Shown here piece after piece: positions 36,762 to 46,081 of a stretch of DNA of 64,000 nucleotides. The notes below the pieces were generated by a model that saw only the letters and a program-made list of their open reading frames with translations, was not told the DNA's origin and did not search any database. The stretch lies in contig NZ_JANHDM010000016.1 of NCBI RefSeq assembly GCF_024494685.1, forward strand, positions 1 to 64,000. The letters run 5' to 3'. The number at the start of each line of letters is the position of its first letter. The first letter of the stretch is position 1. The DNA is from Halorubrum rubrum. GTDB taxonomy: Archaea; Halobacteriota; Halobacteria; Halobacteriales; Haloferacaceae. The position numbers were made by a program, and so were the translations under genes.

Positions 36762-38912
36762 ATGTCCAGTAACGGTGACGACGCGGTCAAGACGATCTGC
36801 CCGTACTGCGGCGTGGGCTGTGGGATCCAGATCCAGCAAGGCGAAGACCTCGGCGACGTGAACTTCAGGCCGTGGGGCGACGCTCCGGTCAACGAGGGCC
36901 GTATCTGTATCAAGGGGGGCGCGGCGACGCAGGTCATCGACCACGAGGACCGGCTCACGGAGCCGCTGATCAAGGAGGACGGCGAGTTCCGCGAGGCGAC
37001 CTGGGAGGAGGCGTACGACCGGATCGTCTCGGAGATGGAGCGGATCCGCGAGGAGCACGGCCCCGACGGCATGGGCTTTTACGGCTCCTCGAAGACGATG
37101 AACGAGGAGAACTACCTCCTCCAGAAGCTCGCGCGCCGGTACGGCACCAACAACGTCGACAACTGTACCCGGATGTGTCACGCCTCGACCGTCTGGGCGC
37201 TCCGGACCAGCCTCGGCGCGGGCGCGATGACGAACAGCATGGAGGACCTGGAGGAGGCCGCCGACGTGTTCTGGATCCAGGGCGCGAACCCCGGCGAGCA
37301 GCACCCGATCGCCAACAGCCAGTACTTCCGGCAGGCGGTCCTGGAGGGGGCGACCGTCATCCAGGTCGACCCCCACGCCAACAAGACCACGCGGTCGTTC
37401 GACATCGAGGAGACCGACCGACACATGCACCTCCAGTTGAATCCGGGTGCCGACATCCCCCTGCTCAACGTCGTGCTCAAGACGATCCTCGAGCGACACG
37501 AGGCGGAGTCCGACGCGGGATGGATCGACGAGGACTTCATCGAGGAGCGGACCGAGGGCTTCGATCACCTGAAGGAGACGCTCGCCGACTTCGACAAGGA
37601 GGCCGCAGCCGAGGAGGCGGGCGTCCCGCTCGAGGACATCGAACTCGCCGCCGAGAAGTACGCGATGGCGAACAACGCCGCCATCTTCACCGGGATGGGG
37701 ATGAGCCAGCACACCTGCGGCGTCGACAACGTTCAAAACGAGATCAACCTCGCGCTGATCACGGGCAACCTCGGCAAGCCCGGCACCGGCGTCAACCCGC
37801 TTCGCGGCCAGAACAACGTCCAGGGGACGAGCGACGTGGGCGCGATGCCGAACGTGTTGCCCGGCTACCAGCTCGTCGACGACGACGAGGCCCGCGAGTC
37901 GGTCGAGGCGGTGTGGGGGTTCGAGGTACCCGACGAGCCCGGCCTCACCAACGTCGAGATCTCCCACGAGGCAGGGAAGTCGGTCCACGGACTCTACGTG
38001 ATGGGCGAGAACCCCGTGATGAGCGAGCCCGACGGCAACGTGGTCGAGGAGCGGCTGAAATCGCTCGAGTTCATGGTGGCACAGGACATCTTCATGACCG
38101 AGACCGCGCAGTTCGCCGACGTGGTCCTCCCGGCGACGACGTGGGCCGAACGCGGCGGCACGGTCACCAACACCGACCGGCGCGTCCAGCGGATGCGCGG
38201 CGTCGAGAAGGTCCACGAGAACACGAAACACGACCTCGACGTCCTGATGGAGGTCGGCAGCCGCCTCTTCAGCGAGGAGGAGTTCCGCTTCGACGACGTG
38301 GAGGCCGTCTTCGAGGAGCTGCGGGAGGTGTGTCCGATCTATCACGGGATGACCTACGACGGCCTCGGCGAGGAGGGGCTCCACTGGCCCTGCTACGAGG
38401 AGGGCGACGAGGGCGACCAGTTCCTCTACGAGGACTCCTTCGACACCGAGAGCGGCCTCGGGCAGATCGAGGGGGTCCGCCACCAGCCGCCGGCCGAGGT
38501 GCCCGACGAGGAGTACCCGCTCATCCTCACGACCGCCCGGCTCGAGGAGCACTACAACACGGGGACGATGAGCCGGCGCTCGCCCACGCTCTCGCGACAG
38601 CACCCGGAGAACTTCGTCGACGTCCACCCGAAGGACGCCGAACGCTACGACATCGAGGACGGCGACACGGTGACGCTCCGCTCGCGGCGCGGCGAGATCG
38701 AGGTGAAAGCGCAGGTGACCGAGGACATCAAGGAGGGCGTCGTCTGGACGACGCCGCACTTCGCGGCCGCCTCCGCGAACCGGCTCACGAACGACGTGTT
38801 AGACGACCGCGCGAAGATCCCCGAGTACAAGGCCGCCGCCGCGGACATCGCGGTGACCGTCTCCGACGGTGGCGAGCCGACCGGCGACGACCCCGAGCCC
38901 GCCGACGATTGA
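36762..38912 (+). CDS. fdhF: Molybdopterin formate dehydrogenase, catalytic subunit
   Basis: 716 residues. Cys13, Cys16, Cys20 and Cys49 (CPYCGVGC, then GRICIKG) bind a [4Fe-4S] cluster. Cys139-His140 in NCTRMCHAST is the Mo ligand and proton relay of formate dehydrogenases; the codon is TGT, so it is not selenocysteine. GANPGEQHPI, TGMGMSQHTCG, RGQNNVQGTSD and the C-terminal TTARLEEHYNTGTM bind the two pyranopterin guanine dinucleotides. It oxidises formate to CO2. No electron-transfer subunit is adjacent, so ferredoxin or an unlinked partner is implied. No Tat signal: cytoplasmic. Confidence 0.92.
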   Translation: MSSNGDDAVKTICPYCGVGCGIQIQQGEDLGDVNFRPWGDAPVNEGRICIKGGAATQVIDHEDRLTEPLIKEDGEFREATWEEAYDRIVSEMERIREEHGPDGMGFYGSSKTMNEENYLLQKLARRYGTNNVDNCTRMCHASTVWALRTSLGAGAMTNSMEDLEEAADVFWIQGANPGEQHPIANSQYFRQAVLEGATVIQVDPHANKTTRSFDIEETDRHMHLQLNPGADIPLLNVVLKTILERHEAESDAGWIDEDFIEERTEGFDHLKETLADFDKEAAAEEAGVPLEDIELAAEKYAMANNAAIFTGMGMSQHTCGVDNVQNEINLALITGNLGKPGTGVNPLRGQNNVQGTSDVGAMPNVLPGYQLVDDDEARESVEAVWGFEVPDEPGLTNVEISHEAGKSVHGLYVMGENPVMSEPDGNVVEERLKSLEFMVAQDIFMTETAQFADVVLPATTWAERGGTVTNTDRRVQRMRGVEKVHENTKHDLDVLMEVGSRLFSEEEFRFDDVEAVFEELREVCPIYHGMTYDGLGEEGLHWPCYEEGDEGDQFLYEDSFDTESGLGQIEGVRHQPPAEVPDEEYPLILTTARLEEHYNTGTMSRRSPTLSRQHPENFVDVHPKDAERYDIEDGDTVTLRSRRGEIEVKAQVTEDIKEGVVWTTPHFAAASANRLTNDVLDDRAKIPEYKAAAADIAVTVSDGGEPTGDDPEPADD

Positions 38913-38999
38913 GTCCCTCCCGACTTTTCTCCGAGACCGCGCTCTCACGCGATCGGAACGACCTCCAACGCTCTTGACCCGTCCCCGAGAAGGCCCAGT

Positions 39000-40712
39000 A
39001 TGGCCACCACCGACGCCGACACCGACGACGGACCGCCCGAATCCGACCTCGCCGTCGCGCGCGCGACCGACACGCGGCCCATCGAGGCGGTCGCCGCCGA
39101 CCTCGGCCTGACGCCCGACGACATCGAACCGCGCGGGACGGGCGTCGGGAAGCTCACCCTGGACGCGGTTCGGTCGGCGACCGCGGACGGGATCGACGGA
39201 ACGACCGTCCTCGTGACGGGAATGACGCCGACGCCGAAGGGCGAGGGGAAGACGGTGACCACCGTCGGCCTCGGGCAGGCGCTCGCGGCGCTCGGCGAGT
39301 CGACGACGGTCGCGGTCCGCGAGCCCTCGCTGGGGCCGGTCTTCGGGATCAAGGGCGGCGCGGCCGGCGGCGGCTACTCGCAGGTGTTGCCGATGGAGGA
39401 GATCAACCTCCACTTCACCGGCGACATCCACGCGCTGACGGCCGCCCACGACCTGATCGCGGCGGCGCTCGACAACCACCTCCACCAGGGGAACGACCTC
39501 GATATCGACGTGCGGCGGATCGACTGGCCGCGGGCGCTCGACGTCAACGACCGCGCGCTCCGCGAGACGGTGGTCGGCCTCGGCGGCCCCACGCGCGGCG
39601 TCCCGCGCGAGGACGAGTTCGTCATCACCGCGGCCTCGGAGCTGACGGCCGTGCTGGGGCTCGCGAGCGACCTCGAGGACCTCAAAGCGCGGATCGGTCG
39701 GATCGTCCTCGCGGCGGACGCCGACGGCGAGCCCGTGACCCCGTCGGATCTGGGTGTCACGGGGGCGGTCGCGGCACTGCTCCGCGACGCGTTCCGCCCG
39801 AACCTCGTCCAGACCGTCGAGGGCGTCCCGGCGCTCGTCCACGGCGGCCCGTTCGCGAACATCGCGCACGGCACCAACACGCTCGTGGCCGACCGCGTCG
39901 GTGCGTCCCTCTCGGAGTTCCTCGTCACGGAGGCCGGTTTCGGCGCCGACCTCGGCGCGGAGAAGTTCGCGCACATCGTCGCCCGCGAGGGGATCGTCCC
40001 GGACGTCGCGGTCGTCGTCGCGACGGTCCGCGGGGCCAAACGCCACGGCTTGGAGATGTGGCCGACCGACTTCGACGCGCTCGCGGAGCCGGATCCGGAC
40101 GCGGTGCGCGCCGGCGTCGACAACGTCCGACGCCACGTCGAGATCGTCGAGTCGTTCGGGATCCCGGCGGTCGTCGGGATCAACGTCTTTCCCGACGACG
40201 CGGAGGCGGAGCTCGCGGCGCTCGAGGAGGCGCTCGCGGCGGAGGGGATCGCGGTCGCCCGGTCGACGGCGTACCGCGACGGCGGCGACGGGGCGGTCGA
40301 CCTCGCCGAACGAGTCCGGGAACTGGCCGGAACCGGCGAGTTCGCGCCGCTGTACGACGTCGACGAGCCGGTCCGGGAGAAGATCGAGACGGTCGCCCGC
40401 GAGGTGTACGGCGCGGACGGGGTGGAGTACGTCGACGGCGCGGACGACGACGTCGACCGCCTCGAGGAGTGGGGGTACGGCGACCTCCCGGTGTGTCTCT
40501 CCAAGACGCCGTACTCCTTCGCCGACGACCCCTCGCTGACGGGCGTCCCCGAGGGGTGGACGCTCACCGTCAGGGAGGTGACGCCCTCGGCGGGAGCCGG
40601 GTTCCTCGTGGCCAAGACCGCCGACGTGATGACGATGCCGGGACTGCCCGCCGAGCCGGCCGCCGAGAAGATCGACGTCGACGCCGACGGCGACATCACC
40701 GGGCTGTTCTGA
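39000..40712 (+). CDS. fhs: Formate--tetrahydrofolate ligase
   Basis: 570 residues. The ATP loop TPTPKGEGKT is at residues 76-85, followed by EPSLGPVFGIKGGAAGGGY near 108-126 and INLHFTGDIHAL near 135, all diagnostic. It makes 10-formyl-THF from formate, THF and ATP, the reverse in effect of PurU. It follows formate dehydrogenase by 87 bases in the same direction, so the two may be co-regulated: formate is either burned (Fdh) or assimilated (Fhs). Confidence 0.96.
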   Translation: MATTDADTDDGPPESDLAVARATDTRPIEAVAADLGLTPDDIEPRGTGVGKLTLDAVRSATADGIDGTTVLVTGMTPTPKGEGKTVTTVGLGQALAALGESTTVAVREPSLGPVFGIKGGAAGGGYSQVLPMEEINLHFTGDIHALTAAHDLIAAALDNHLHQGNDLDIDVRRIDWPRALDVNDRALRETVVGLGGPTRGVPREDEFVITAASELTAVLGLASDLEDLKARIGRIVLAADADGEPVTPSDLGVTGAVAALLRDAFRPNLVQTVEGVPALVHGGPFANIAHGTNTLVADRVGASLSEFLVTEAGFGADLGAEKFAHIVAREGIVPDVAVVVATVRGAKRHGLEMWPTDFDALAEPDPDAVRAGVDNVRRHVEIVESFGIPAVVGINVFPDDAEAELAALEEALAAEGIAVARSTAYRDGGDGAVDLAERVRELAGTGEFAPLYDVDEPVREKIETVAREVYGADGVEYVDGADDDVDRLEEWGYGDLPVCLSKTPYSFADDPSLTGVPEGWTLTVREVTPSAGAGFLVAKTADVMTMPGLPAEPAAEKIDVDADGDITGLF

Positions 40713-40719
40713 CGGCCGG

Positions 40720-41259
40720 TTAGCCGATCTCGCGTTTCTCCTTCGAGACGACCTCCACCTCCGCGATCCGCGTGTCCGGGTACCCGCCGTCGGCGTCCTT
40801 CTCCGCAGCCTTCACCATATCCCAGACGACGTTGAGCCCGGTCGTGACGCCCTCGAGCGCCTCCATCTCGCAGCCCGTCTTACCGGTCGTCTCCACGGCG
40901 ACGGTCGCCTCGATCCGATCGTCGTCGACCGCGAACTCGGTGTCGACGTTCGTGATCGGGATCTGGTGACACATCGGGATCGTCTCCCAGGTGTGTTTGA
41001 CGGCCTGGATCGCGCCGATCCGCGCGGTCGCGAGCACGTCACCCTTGGCGATCCCGTCGGCGCGGACCGCCTCTATCGTGGCGGGCGCGAGCCGGATCTC
41101 CCCGCGGGCGACCGCGCGCCGGGCCGTGTCGGGCTTGTCGCCCACGTCGACCATCTGGACGTCGCCGTCGGCGGTCGTGTGGGTCAACTCGTCGTCCGGG
41201 GTCGACTCCAGCTCCGGGGTCGGATCGACCGGGTCGTCCGGGCCCGTCTCCTCACTCAT
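40720..41259 (-). CDS. moaC: Cyclic pyranopterin monophosphate synthase
   Basis: 179 residues. ETIPMCHQIPITNVD near residue 93 and TTGKTGCEMEALEGVTTGLN near 125 are the MoaC active-site segments; the enzyme makes cPMP in molybdenum-cofactor synthesis. A ~35-residue acidic N-terminal extension precedes MVDVGDKP, the usual start of MoaC. It overlaps the upstream nnr gene by 8 bases and converges on fhs. Its product would be needed by the formate dehydrogenase two genes away. Confidence 0.95.
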   Translation of the reverse strand: MSEETGPDDPVDPTPELESTPDDELTHTTADGDVQMVDVGDKPDTARRAVARGEIRLAPATIEAVRADGIAKGDVLATARIGAIQAVKHTWETIPMCHQIPITNVDTEFAVDDDRIEATVAVETTGKTGCEMEALEGVTTGLNVVWDMVKAAEKDADGGYPDTRIAEVEVVSKEKREIG

Positions 41260-42766
41260 CGTACAGCGCGTCCGGGAGCCGGTCGATTAAGTCCGTCGCC
41301 ACGAGGCCGTGTCCGTTCGCCTCCGCGGCCGCGTCGCCCGCGAGCCCGTTCACGTACGCGGCCGCGGCCGCCGCCTGGAACGGGTCCGTTCGACCCATGG
41401 TCGGGGCTTTTTGCGCCGCGAGCGCGCCGACCGTCCCCGCGAGCACGTCGCCGGTCCCGCCGACCGTCATCCCCGGATTGCCGGTGCGGTTCTGTCGGAC
41501 CCTCTCCCCGTCGTCGCTCGCGATCACGTCGTACCGACCCTTCACGAGGAGCGTGTGGCCGATCTCGGCGGCGAACGCCCGGACGAGGTCCGCCCGCTCG
41601 GTCGGGTCCGCGGCGGTCTCGCCGCCCATCCCGCGGAGTTCCCCCTGGTGTGGCGTACAGGTCAGCTCGGCGTCCGTGTCGACCTCGGGCACGACCTGGA
41701 GCGCGTCGGCGTCGACGACCGCCCGGCCGGAGAAGTCGGCGAGGAACCGGCGAACCAGCTCGAGCGTCTGCGCGTCGTCCCCCGTCCCCGGCCCGATCAC
41801 GACGACGTCCTGCCCGGCGGCGAGGTCGGCGATCCGCGGGAGGTGGTCGGGCGAGAGCGCGTCGCCGGGAAGCCCGCGGACGATGAGGTCCGCGGAGTAG
41901 CCCTGGATCTCGTCGGCGACGCTCGCCGGACAGGCCACCCTGACGAGGTCGGCGCCGGCCCTGAGCGCGGCCCGCGCCGACAGCGCCGGCGCGCCGGTGT
42001 ACGGCCCGCCGCCGACGACGAGCACCTCCCCGTTCTCCCCCTTGTGCGAGTCCGGGTCGCGCCCGAACGCGAGGAGGTCGCCCGGCCCGGTGTACCGCTC
42101 CGCGGCCGCCGGGATCCCGATGTCCGCGACGATCACGCCCGCGTCGAGCCGGTCGAGTCCCGGCTTCGCGTCGTGGAAGGTCACGACGCGGTCCGCCTCG
42201 ACGGCGACCGCCCCGTCCCCGCCGGTCGGATCCCCCGTGTCGGCGTCGACGCCCGAGGGCACGTCGACGGCGATCACGGTCGCGCCGTCTCCGCGATCTC
42301 CGTCGCTCTCGTCGCTGCCGTTCCCGTCCCCCAGCGCGTTGATCGTCTCTGCCGCGGTCCGGGCCGGTTCGCGGAGCGTGCCGGAGACTCCGGTACCGAG
42401 CATCGCGTCCACGACGACGTCCGGCGACCCGAGATCGAGGTCGGCGGAGTCGACGACGGTTTCGGTCGGGATCTCGGCCGCGCGGAGCGCCTCCCAGTTC
42501 TCGCGGGCGATCGCGGTCCCGATCGACTCCGGTCGCCCGAGCAGGTGGACCGTCACGTCGCGGTCGGCGAGGAAGCGGGCCGCGACGAACGCGTCCCCGC
42601 CGTTGTTTCCGCGGCCGCACACGAGCGCGACCGCGTCGCCGGGGGCGCTCGCGGCTCGGACCTCGCGGGCGACCGCGTTGCCGGACGACTCCATCAGCTG
42701 TTTCCGCGGGACGCCGAGGGCGGCCGCGTTCGCGTCGACGGCCGCCATCCGTTCGCTCGAGATCAT
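41252..42766 (-). CDS. nnr: Bifunctional NAD(P)H-hydrate repair enzyme
   Basis: 504 residues. The N-terminal ~220 residues are the epimerase (YjeF_N) domain with LVCGRGNNGGDAF near residue 48 and DAMLGTGVSG near 117. The C-terminal domain is the ADP-dependent dehydratase with KGENGEVLVVGGG near 240, VIGPGTG near 320, CTPHQGEL near 365 and GMTVGGTGDVLAGT near 445. It repairs hydrated NADH and NADPH. GGTTATACC about 27 bases before the ATG is a clear TATA box. First gene of an nnr-moaC operon. Confidence 0.95.
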   Translation of the reverse strand: MISSERMAAVDANAAALGVPRKQLMESSGNAVAREVRAASAPGDAVALVCGRGNNGGDAFVAARFLADRDVTVHLLGRPESIGTAIARENWEALRAAEIPTETVVDSADLDLGSPDVVVDAMLGTGVSGTLREPARTAAETINALGDGNGSDESDGDRGDGATVIAVDVPSGVDADTGDPTGGDGAVAVEADRVVTFHDAKPGLDRLDAGVIVADIGIPAAAERYTGPGDLLAFGRDPDSHKGENGEVLVVGGGPYTGAPALSARAALRAGADLVRVACPASVADEIQGYSADLIVRGLPGDALSPDHLPRIADLAAGQDVVVIGPGTGDDAQTLELVRRFLADFSGRAVVDADALQVVPEVDTDAELTCTPHQGELRGMGGETAADPTERADLVRAFAAEIGHTLLVKGRYDVIASDDGERVRQNRTGNPGMTVGGTGDVLAGTVGALAAQKAPTMGRTDPFQAAAAAAYVNGLAGDAAAEANGHGLVATDLIDRLPDALYDE

Positions 42767-42838
42767 ATCGGCGATCCGCGGGTGAGAGGTATAACCGTGG
42801 TGGCCGTCGCCCCGCCGGACGCCGATCCGGGTCGGCGG

Positions 42839-43732
42839 CTACGAGAGATGGCGGACGAGCGCGTCCGTCACCGCTTCGCGCTCGTGGTGGACCCAGTGTG
42901 AGGCGTCGGGGAACGTTCGGAGACGGGCGTCATCACAGTACCCGAGGCTTTCCTCGGCCATCGAGGGGAGGAGCGCGATGTCGTCTTCTCCCCAGCAGAT
43001 CAGCGTCGGCGGGGCGACGACGTCCGCCGACGGAGGCTCGGACCGACGGAATCCCCGGTACCAGTTGACTCTGGGCTCGACGCCCGTATGCCGCCAGGCG
43101 GCGCGGTAGCGTTCGATCGTCTCCTCGTCGAACGTGCCGGGGTTCGATGTCACCTCGAGCGACTCGACCATGTTGGCCATGTCGTTCCGCCCCAACGCCC
43201 ACTCGGGGAGCGCCGGCAGCTGATAGAACCACACGTACCAGCTCCGGAGGATCTGTCGGAGGCTGGATCGCAAGGTCTCTCGATACACCGTCGGGTGAGG
43301 GACGTTGAGTATCCCGAGCCGATCGACGACGGAGGGGCGACGGAGCGCCACGTTCCAGGCGACGAACCCGCCGAAGTCGTGCCCGACGACGTGAGCCGAC
43401 TCTCGACCCTCGCTACGGATCAGTCCACGGACGTCGACCGTGAGCTCGGAGAGCCGATAGGCGTCGATCCCCTCGGGTGCCTCGCTCAGATTACACCCCC
43501 GCTGGTCCGGGACGAGCACGCGAAACCCCGCCTCGACGAGCGGGCCGATCTGATCGCGCCACCCGTACCAGAAGTCGGGGTGACCGTGTAACAGGACGAC
43601 CAGCGGGGCGTCGGGGTCGCCGGCGGTCACGACGTGTACCCTGACGCCGTTCACGTCGCGGTAGGCGGACTCGACGTCGGGGTCGGTCAGCAGCGATGCG
43701 TCGGTGTCGATGGGCGTCTCGGTGGATGACAT
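42839..43732 (-). CDS. Alpha/beta hydrolase, epoxide hydrolase-like
   Basis: 297 residues. HGHPDFWYGWRDQI starting at residue 49 is the oxyanion-hole segment, GHDFGGFVAW gives the nucleophile Asp119, CWGEDDIALLP near 235 the acid and PDASHWVHHE near 275 the histidine. An Asp nucleophile with HGxP points to epoxide hydrolase or dehalogenase rather than esterase. ATATAAAAG on the minus strand near 43849-43857 is a strong TATA element but lies about 120 bases from the ATG, so the transcript would have a leader. The next upstream gene on the same strand is a Bat-like regulator. Confidence 0.88.
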   Translation of the reverse strand: MSSTETPIDTDASLLTDPDVESAYRDVNGVRVHVVTAGDPDAPLVVLLHGHPDFWYGWRDQIGPLVEAGFRVLVPDQRGCNLSEAPEGIDAYRLSELTVDVRGLIRSEGRESAHVVGHDFGGFVAWNVALRRPSVVDRLGILNVPHPTVYRETLRSSLRQILRSWYVWFYQLPALPEWALGRNDMANMVESLEVTSNPGTFDEETIERYRAAWRHTGVEPRVNWYRGFRRSEPPSADVVAPPTLICWGEDDIALLPSMAEESLGYCDDARLRTFPDASHWVHHEREAVTDALVRHLS

Positions 43733-43904
43733 CGGTGGGTACCTCCGGTGACGACCGCGTTCGTGTCACGAACGTGAACCGGTCTCCCGGACGGGCGATC
43801 GTAGACGACGGAGCCGCATACGACGACTGCCACATCCGTGGGGTGGCTTTTATATTCGTGAACCGGCCGCACGACGGTACCCCACGTCGCGGACGGCGGC
43901 CGAC

Positions 43905-44561
43905 TCACCGAACCATCTCACCGAACACGCGCTCCTCGACCTTGCGGAGGTGCTCGCCGACCGTTCCCGGAGTGATCCCGACGACCTCGCTGACGTCTTC
44001 CAGCGACGCCCGCCGGGGTTCGCTGTAGTAGCCGAGATCGACCGCCGTCTCGAGCACCTCCTCCTGGCGCGACGTGATCAGTCTGGTGAACGACGAGCCG
44101 TCGGCCTCGTACTCTCCGGTTTCGAGGATCTCGACCGAGACGTACTCCGCCTCCTCGACGCGCGCGTACAGGCTTTTGAACGTCTCGTGGGTCCCCAGAT
44201 ACGTCACCTTCAGCCGGTCCTCGGAGGTGAACCGGATCGGCGTGTCGACTACGAGAAACGAGTCCCGTTGGAGTTCGAGCGCTCGACGAACCGGCTCGGT
44301 CGGCTCGAACTGGCTCACCGCCATCCAGCGGTCCGTGCCGGCGATGAGGTAACTGATGACGTGGGGCGACTCCTCCATGATCCGCCTGTACCGCTCCTGA
44401 CTGCCGCTCGCCTCCGCGAACAACAGCACGGTCTCGTCGGCGAGAAGCTCGACGTAGTGAATGGCCCGCCGTTCGATGGCGGGATCGTCCGTCAGCTTCC
44501 CTCCGAGCGGATGGAACGCACCGCCCCCGCTCGGCTCGATCGACATCGTGAGATACCGCAT
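43905..44561 (-). CDS. Bacterio-opsin activator-type HTH-10 regulator
   Basis: 218 residues from ATG 44559-44561. ITSRQEEVLETAVDLGYYSEPRRAS and VSEVVGITPGTVGEHLRKVEE at the C-terminus (in parts) form the HTH_10 domain; the ~160-residue N-terminus is the Bat-type sensory region. A longer start at 44618 would put the ATG in a strong TATA element (GGATATAAAAGG on the minus strand, 44605-44615), so the shorter start is chosen. It precedes the epoxide-hydrolase-like gene by 172 bases and may control it. Confidence 0.88.
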   Translation of the reverse strand: MRYLTMSIEPSGGGAFHPLGGKLTDDPAIERRAIHYVELLADETVLLFAEASGSQERYRRIMEESPHVISYLIAGTDRWMAVSQFEPTEPVRRALELQRDSFLVVDTPIRFTSEDRLKVTYLGTHETFKSLYARVEEAEYVSVEILETGEYEADGSSFTRLITSRQEEVLETAVDLGYYSEPRRASLEDVSEVVGITPGTVGEHLRKVEERVFGEMVR

Positions 44562-44637
44562 ACGACGACGTAACGCGTGTCGGACTAAACTCTCATGGAC
44601 GGCCCTTTTATATCCCACGGGTGGTGAGGCAGCGTGC

Positions 44638-44750
44638 CTACGGCCCTCCGGCGGTAATCAGTTCTTCCAAGGCTCCATACGCGTCTTCCGACCCGACGAC
44701 GACCAGCACGTCGTCGGAGCGATTGCCGTCTCGCGGGGATTCGTCAGTCC
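44638..44750 (-). pseudogene. Fragment of a TrkA-C (RCK_C) domain
   Basis: On the minus strand the last residues before a stop at 44638 read SDDVLVVVGSEDAYGALEEL and a few more, a good match to the end of an RCK_C domain of K+ channels and Kef antiporters. The upstream part of the gene is missing because the sequence changes within about 35 codons into the plus-strand Kef fragment. It is thus a remnant, in opposite orientation to its neighbour. The boundary is approximate. Confidence 0.55.
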
Positions 44751-44967
44751 GGACATCCTCGGATTTCTCAGCCTGATGGCTATCGTCACGATGGGGCTTT
44801 CCACGTACGTCATCAACTATAACTCCCAGATCTGGTTGCGCGTCGAGCCCTACTTCGTGCGGTTCGAGAGTCCTGACAAGCGCGACATCGAACTCCGGAC
44901 GTACCGCGATCACGCGGTCGTGATCGGCTACGACGACGTTACGAAGCGGGTTCTTCTGCTGTGTTGA
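44737..44967 (+). pseudogene. Fragment of a Kef-type cation:proton antiporter, cut by an IS
   Basis: In the plus frame SLMAIVTMGLSTYVINYN is the last membrane helix of KefB/NhaS-like antiporters, followed by RVEPYFVRFESPDKRD and RDHAVVIGYDDVTKRVL, the start of the TrkA-N NAD-binding domain. Reading stops at a TGA just inside the IS5-like terminal repeat (44955 onward). The first ~11 helices and the rest of the TrkA domain are absent. Clearly a pseudogene. Confidence 0.75.
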
Positions 44968-45887
44968 ATAGCGGCCTAATCGACTACTATCACGGGGTAG
45001 AAGGACGAAGCCGAGGAAATCGATTCTGTCCATGGAAGTCGATCTCCTCGACTTCGTTGAGCAGTGTCGTCGCCTAGTCAAACAAGCGTTGGGAAAGCAC
45101 GCGGGCGAACCCGCCAGCGGCGGGTTTGCCCGCTGGAAACACGTTGTGCTACACTGTTTTCGGCTCGAAGACGGCCACAGCTATCGTGAAACGCCGAATC
45201 GGCTGAAGTACATGGCTGAGATTCGTAACGTCCTCGGCTTAGATCAAGACGATCTCCCAGACTACAGCACGATCTACAAATCGTTCGATCGGCTGAAAAT
45301 GTGGGTATGGCGGGCGCTGCTGCGCGTTTCCGCGCAGCAGCACCCACAGTCTGGCCACGCTGCGCTCGACAGCACGTTCTTCGATCGGCGACGCGCGTCC
45401 TCGTACTTTCGGCAGCGGGCAGGACGGACGATACAGACGCTGAAAGTGACGAAATTGACTGATGTGGAATCGCTGGCTGTTCTTGACGTTCACATCGCAG
45501 CTCGGTGGAAGCACGATACGAAGACGGGACCGCAGGTCGTCCGCCGAAACGCGGACGACCTGCAGTCCGTCGCCGCCGACAACGGCTTCCAAGACTGGCA
45601 CACCGAGTACGAGATCGCCGCACATGACATCGATTACCTCGTTCATTACCGCGGTTCGTCAGCGAACGCAGCCGCGAACAACGCACTCAACCGGGCAAAG
45701 GGCTACTCTCAGCGGTGGATGGCCGAAACATCGTATTCGGCTACGAAGCGCTCGCTCGGCGATGCCGTGCGAGCGCTCGGCTGGTACCGGCAGTTCCGTG
45801 AGATCGTCTTGATGTTCGCCATCACAAACATAGAATCGCTATGTGAACCGCTGTGACCGTGACTCAGCATCTATTCAACACAGCAGA
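44955..45887. mobile_element. IS5-family (ISH1-like) insertion sequence
   Basis: The ends are 17-base perfect inverted repeats TCTGCTGTGTTGAATAG (44955-44971 and the complement at 45871-45887). They enclose one transposase gene in a 933-bp element, a usual size for this group. No direct repeat of the target is visible at its edges, and the flanks are fragments of different genes, so a deletion or recombination has occurred since insertion. Confidence 0.85.
45032..45856 (+). CDS. IS5-family transposase (ISH1 group)
   Basis: 274 residues. Catalytic DDE-type segments are HAALDSTFFDRRRASSYF near residue 108, with VLDVHIAARWKHD near 150 and a late acidic helix near RWMAETSYSATKRSLGD (residue 230), where the glutamate lies. 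The N-terminal HTH part begins LLDFVEQCRRLVKQ. It appears intact and may be active. GC content is lower than in the core genes. Confidence 0.88.
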   Translation: MEVDLLDFVEQCRRLVKQALGKHAGEPASGGFARWKHVVLHCFRLEDGHSYRETPNRLKYMAEIRNVLGLDQDDLPDYSTIYKSFDRLKMWVWRALLRVSAQQHPQSGHAALDSTFFDRRRASSYFRQRAGRTIQTLKVTKLTDVESLAVLDVHIAARWKHDTKTGPQVVRRNADDLQSVAADNGFQDWHTEYEIAAHDIDYLVHYRGSSANAAANNALNRAKGYSQRWMAETSYSATKRSLGDAVRALGWYRQFREIVLMFAITNIESLCEPL

Positions 45888-46081
45888 TAAAACAGGTCTT
45901 CCAAAAAGGGCAGCGCTTGCCGGACGAAATCGCGGAAGGAGGCGTCGAATATGGTGGAACGGTTACGACGGATCTCGCCTACGGCCGGCCGATTCACGAG
46001 ATCCCACGGTACATAGAGACTCATGGGATCGATGAAGTCGTAATAGCCTCACGTGGTCGCGACGGTGCCGTGTTAAGCTAA
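45888..46081 (+). pseudogene. C-terminal fragment of a universal stress protein
   Basis: In the frame ending at 46081 the sequence reads QRLPDEIAEGGVEYG, then LAYGRPIHEIPRYIETHGID and EVVIASRGRDGAV, the second half of a UspA domain up to the ATP-binding GxxG region. The 5' part is lost at the IS5-like element and the 3' end is cut by the IS6-like element, whose terminal repeat supplies the TAA stop. It cannot encode a complete Usp. Confidence 0.75.

Noticed and set aside
37175-37180. Possible selenocysteine site in formate dehydrogenase
   Set aside because: The active-site codon is TGT (Cys139), with no in-frame TGA.
36303-38759. 818-codon minus-strand open frame opposite formate dehydrogenase
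   Set aside because: It is the shadow of fdhF and the palindromic block; no conserved motif, and the plus-strand gene has all Fe-S and Mo ligands.
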